Source: Oncomelania hupensis (Eukaryota; Mollusca; Gastropoda; Littorinimorpha; Pomatiopsidae). From it: 64,000 nucleotides of DNA. Each line of letters opens with the position of its first letter. The first letter of the stretch is position 1. Below, one piece after another: positions 44,171 to 64,000 of this stretch. The translations under genes were made by a program, and so were the position numbers. The stretch lies in assembly GCA_036898135.1 (NCBI GenBank), contig CM072514.1, forward strand, positions 80,014,973 through 80,078,972, read 5' to 3'. The notes beneath the pieces are model-generated. The model made no database searches. It saw only the letters and a program-made list of their open reading frames with translations, and was not told where the DNA came from.

Positions 44171-45745
44171 TTACATATTTATACTTTATAAAAGCTAAGA
44201 GGGGAAAAATTATGCACATAAAGAAATAAAAACAAGCAAATAAACAAACAAAAACAGTAAAGAAAAAACCCACCCACACTTAAGGCGGCACCTCAAGCTC
44301 TTGACAACAACCCGGCAGCCGGCCAATGTGGAATGTTGACGCCATTAACTGAAGGGGAGTCCGAGAACAGGACGTGGCCCCGATCAGTCATAGAGATGAG
44401 GCCACTTATCGAAAAAGTTGGCTAGGGGTGAATCGGAATCATTCTCGACCCTCCGGCACCTATATCAGAAAGATCGACGACGGGCATCCATATCCACAGA
44501 GCGCCCGTCCCCGTGCGCCCGTCGATCTGATCTGCGGAAGCGGGATGAGGCATGATGACGAGAGCCTGATCACCACCTCGATGACCTTCGGCTTAGGAAA
44601 CGAGAGCTACCAGGCACAAACATCCAGTTCAATACATGACGTGGGTCCATTTGGATGGAGACAAGACTTAAGCTTAGTAGTCTCCCATTGATGAAGAAAA
44701 GGCGCTAGATTTTAAACGCAAGCCTCTTTCTACATCTTGATGTTGTGGTTCCATTATCTAGCTACAGGATACTGCATCGTGCTCTCCCCTTCCCCCTCCC
44801 TTCTCTTCCTTCTTCTTCCACAGTTCTTCTTTCAGCAGTTTCTCGGAAGGGGTTAATTTTTTGTGAAGAATGAATTACGTAGCCTTTACTAGAGCGACCC
44901 CACAAACGTCAGTAAAGGCGTAGTCTGTTAATTCAGCAGTTTCTCGGAAAGAGTTAGTTTTTGTGAAGAATGAATTACATAACCTTTACTAGAACAAGTA
45001 GAAACAAAATTAGGGGAAATAAGTCATAGTAGCTCGCGCTCAGCGTACCGTAGTTAAGGCTCAGCGAATACCTTTGATAAGTAGAGGCAAACGTAACCCT
45101 CTGCAGGTCTCAGCTACGCAGAGCCAATATCCAGTAATGGCGTTTTAACAAACGTTCAACCTTTGGCCTCAGTAAGGCATGATTTTTCCCACCCTCTGCT
45201 CAAGGGATCTTTTTATCCTTTGTCTCGCATTAGGCCCCCTCTCCCCTTCCCCCAACAACCCTCCCCCCTAAAAAAACAAATATATATATAAGCTTTTTTT
45301 TTAGGATCGTCTGGAAAAAAAATTGAAAAAAGTCAAAAAACTTCGCGCCCAAAGTGGGAAGGAAGCCTACCTACAGACCGTATTTGTTTCCCCCATGTTA
45401 CCGTAAACAGACTTTTTTTTTTTTTGGGGGGGGGGGGGGGTGGGGGGAAGGTAAGGGGATGGCCTTCGGGGATTATAACAACAACAACAACAAAAAGCCT
45501 TTTGAATGTAAACATTTACGAGAATTTCATTTTGTTGACACGCAAGTCAGTTGACCTTGCATGTAAGATTAATGTTAAATGGTTTTGTTGTTAAAGTTTT
45601 GCTATAATTATTTAATATAATGTCGTTTTTATTTTTTATTTTTTGTTAGTTTTTTGTATTAGTTTCTTTTTCAAAGCGCCTTGGAAGAGGGGTTAGTGAT
45701 GGATGGGAGTGGGGTTGGGAACAGGTTAGACGTTTAAAAATAAAA
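44171..45745. other. Intergenic, unclassified
   Basis: A 105-codon frame at 44374-44691 has no domain I know. TTCAGCAGTTTCTCGGAAGG recurs at 44832 and 44936 (a roughly 105-bp duplication). A T-run/G-run pair sits at 45413-45440. Confidence 0.5.
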
Positions 45746-45747
45746 AA

Positions 45748-45900
<153 letters not shown>

Positions 45901-46889
45901 TCTCTTTTTTTTAACTAAAAAAAGTAACATGTGATTGTGACAAGCATGATTATATTTTTTTAACTTTTATTCCAGGGAACAACTAGCGTAAACGGATTCC
46001 AAGAAGAAACCCCTAAATATGGCTGCTCAACGTGGACAACAACGGACTACTATGAATCTTCAACTTTTGCAGCATGTTCTTTGCGCTCGTGAGCAACACT
46101 TGGGTTTACGGAAGCTCAGGGTCAACATGCACACCACATGACTGACTGGAAAATCTACAAGAAGCAAAATATCTCCTTCTTGATTGTGGCTGATGTTTAT
46201 GCTCATGACGACGAAAACCTCGGGCATTGCATCTACAAAATAGTTCTCATTTTTAACAACGAAAGGGTTAAAAGCAACAAGTTGTTCATTAGTGTGATTT
46301 TAACAGGGCGTAAGATTTGTTTTCCGGAATCTCTGGAGTTGTAGTTGCCACACATACTTTTGCAGCTCAAGTGATGAAATACGGAACTATTTTTCTGTCG
46401 TAAGGTTTAAAGGATGTTGACGTGCTACAAATTGTTGTGACCTATTAACAATGTGACGATAATTCTGCTTGGAGAGCGATTCTGTGGTATAATAACTGAA
46501 ATTTGTGTATGTGCAGGAAGTGTTTGTTTTCAATGAGTAAATTATACAAAGTACAAGAACAGAAAAGTTGAATCTATATATACTGTGATTTACGGTGCTC
46601 ACAAAACTGTACGATGACAATTTTTATGCAGACGAAACGATAAACTAAATTGTTACAAAGAAAAAAAAAAAGTATGCTTCTTAAGTGAATTTATTTCAAA
46701 GCCTACATTTTTAACTGGCAATACTATTAACAAAACCACGTGGACATTTTATACTTGATATCTTAATACCTCAATATTCATCTTCCTACCACAAGCAACT
46801 GGAATCCACAAACCATTAATCAGTGAAACTACGTGAAGTTTTTCGATTCTTCCCTATTACATTATCAACGGATTTTTTTTGTTTGTTAG
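45901..46889. other. Upstream region of the death-domain gene
   Basis: A good acceptor (ACTTTTATTCCAG) at 45975 is followed by a 40-codon frame (46019-46141) starting ATGGCTGCTCAACG, but no matching donor is obvious. AT-rich sequence follows. It could contain a noncoding exon. Confidence 0.3.
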
Positions 46890-47172
46890 TAAAAAGTTCA
46901 TCAACAACGATGATAACCACGGAAACCGCTGGAGATTTGGCCGTCCCAGGCCATTGAGAAAACAGAAGACCGAAGAACACTGGCCTCAACGTCAGCGATT
47001 ACCACCGTCACAAATAACCCCTACCACCAACAGTAACAACTGCAAGGTCGTTATGGACGTATAAACTTTTAATACAGTCGTCCTTGCTGTCGGTGGAGGA
47101 GACATTAAAGGAGTCTGATCCTATTTACTAAAACAAAGCTTAGGCTGATTTACATTAACACCAGCAACGACC

Positions 47173-63858
<16,686 letters not shown>

Positions 63859-64000
63859 GTAAGTATTTGTTTTGTGTATGGGCTCTATTGGTCCGCAAAG
63901 CACAGGGTGTCTGATGCAAAAGGCCTAGCTTCACAATATCGGGTTTATCGCCATTCATCCCTCGGTATCTCAGCCTCTTTTTGAACATGCCTTTATTTTG

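Noticed and set aside
44374..44691. 105-codon frame as a host gene
   Set aside because: Moderate length and GC content but no recognisable domain, splice partner or regulatory context. Left as unclassified.

Overview
The window is eukaryotic nuclear DNA from an invertebrate animal. Genes are split into short exons with GT..AG introns. Most of the sequence is microsatellite, tRNA- and 5S-derived SINEs, LINE fragments and DNA transposons. Repeat style, codon use and protein similarity fit a lophotrochozoan, most likely a gastropod mollusc; that is inference, since no rRNA or mitochondrial marker is present. Nothing points to a bacterium, phage, CRISPR array or operon.

Two host genes are supported, both on the + strand and both cut by a window edge. 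At the left edge (3-9102) are the last seven exons of a glycoside hydrolase family 31 enzyme of the sulfoquinovosidase (YihQ) type. All splice phases fit, both catalytic aspartates and all five sulfoquinovose-binding residues are present, and a Ser/Thr/Pro linker plus hydrophobic tail suggests a membrane or GPI anchor. At the right (47173-63858, continuing off the edge) are five exons of a death-domain protein. Its N-terminal death domain resembles that of MyD88, but the following 160 residues are not a TIR or kinase domain and I do not recognise them.

Between the genes (about 9.3-47 kb) I find no convincing host exon. In order: a degraded minus-strand LINE with endonuclease and reverse transcriptase (9.6-13.0 kb); a hAT transposon with an 8-bp target duplication (15.3-17.2 kb); about 2.8 kb of unclassified sequence; copies of a 0.6-kb TATA-containing retroposon; a small hAT derivative (25.9-26.6 kb); duplicated hairpin-bearing segments (26.9-27.7 kb); long AT and GAA tracts (29.2-29.7 kb); a perfect 278-bp tandem duplication at the end of a LINE with RNase H (31.6-32.8 kb); a 33/34-bp minisatellite (35.5-36.9 kb); a gag-like fragment and LTR-like promoter segment (39.7-40.6 kb); a PIF/Harbinger transposon carrying a nested SINE (40.5-43.1 kb); and a fold-back MITE (44.1 kb). 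The large introns of both genes hold the same repeat families.

The most interesting signals are the animal sulfoquinovosidase signature, the death-domain protein with an unrecognised C-terminal region, a SINE combining a tRNA-like A box with 5S rRNA promoter boxes (two copies with perfect target duplications), and a 3' hairpin whose stem appears to covary between SINE families.
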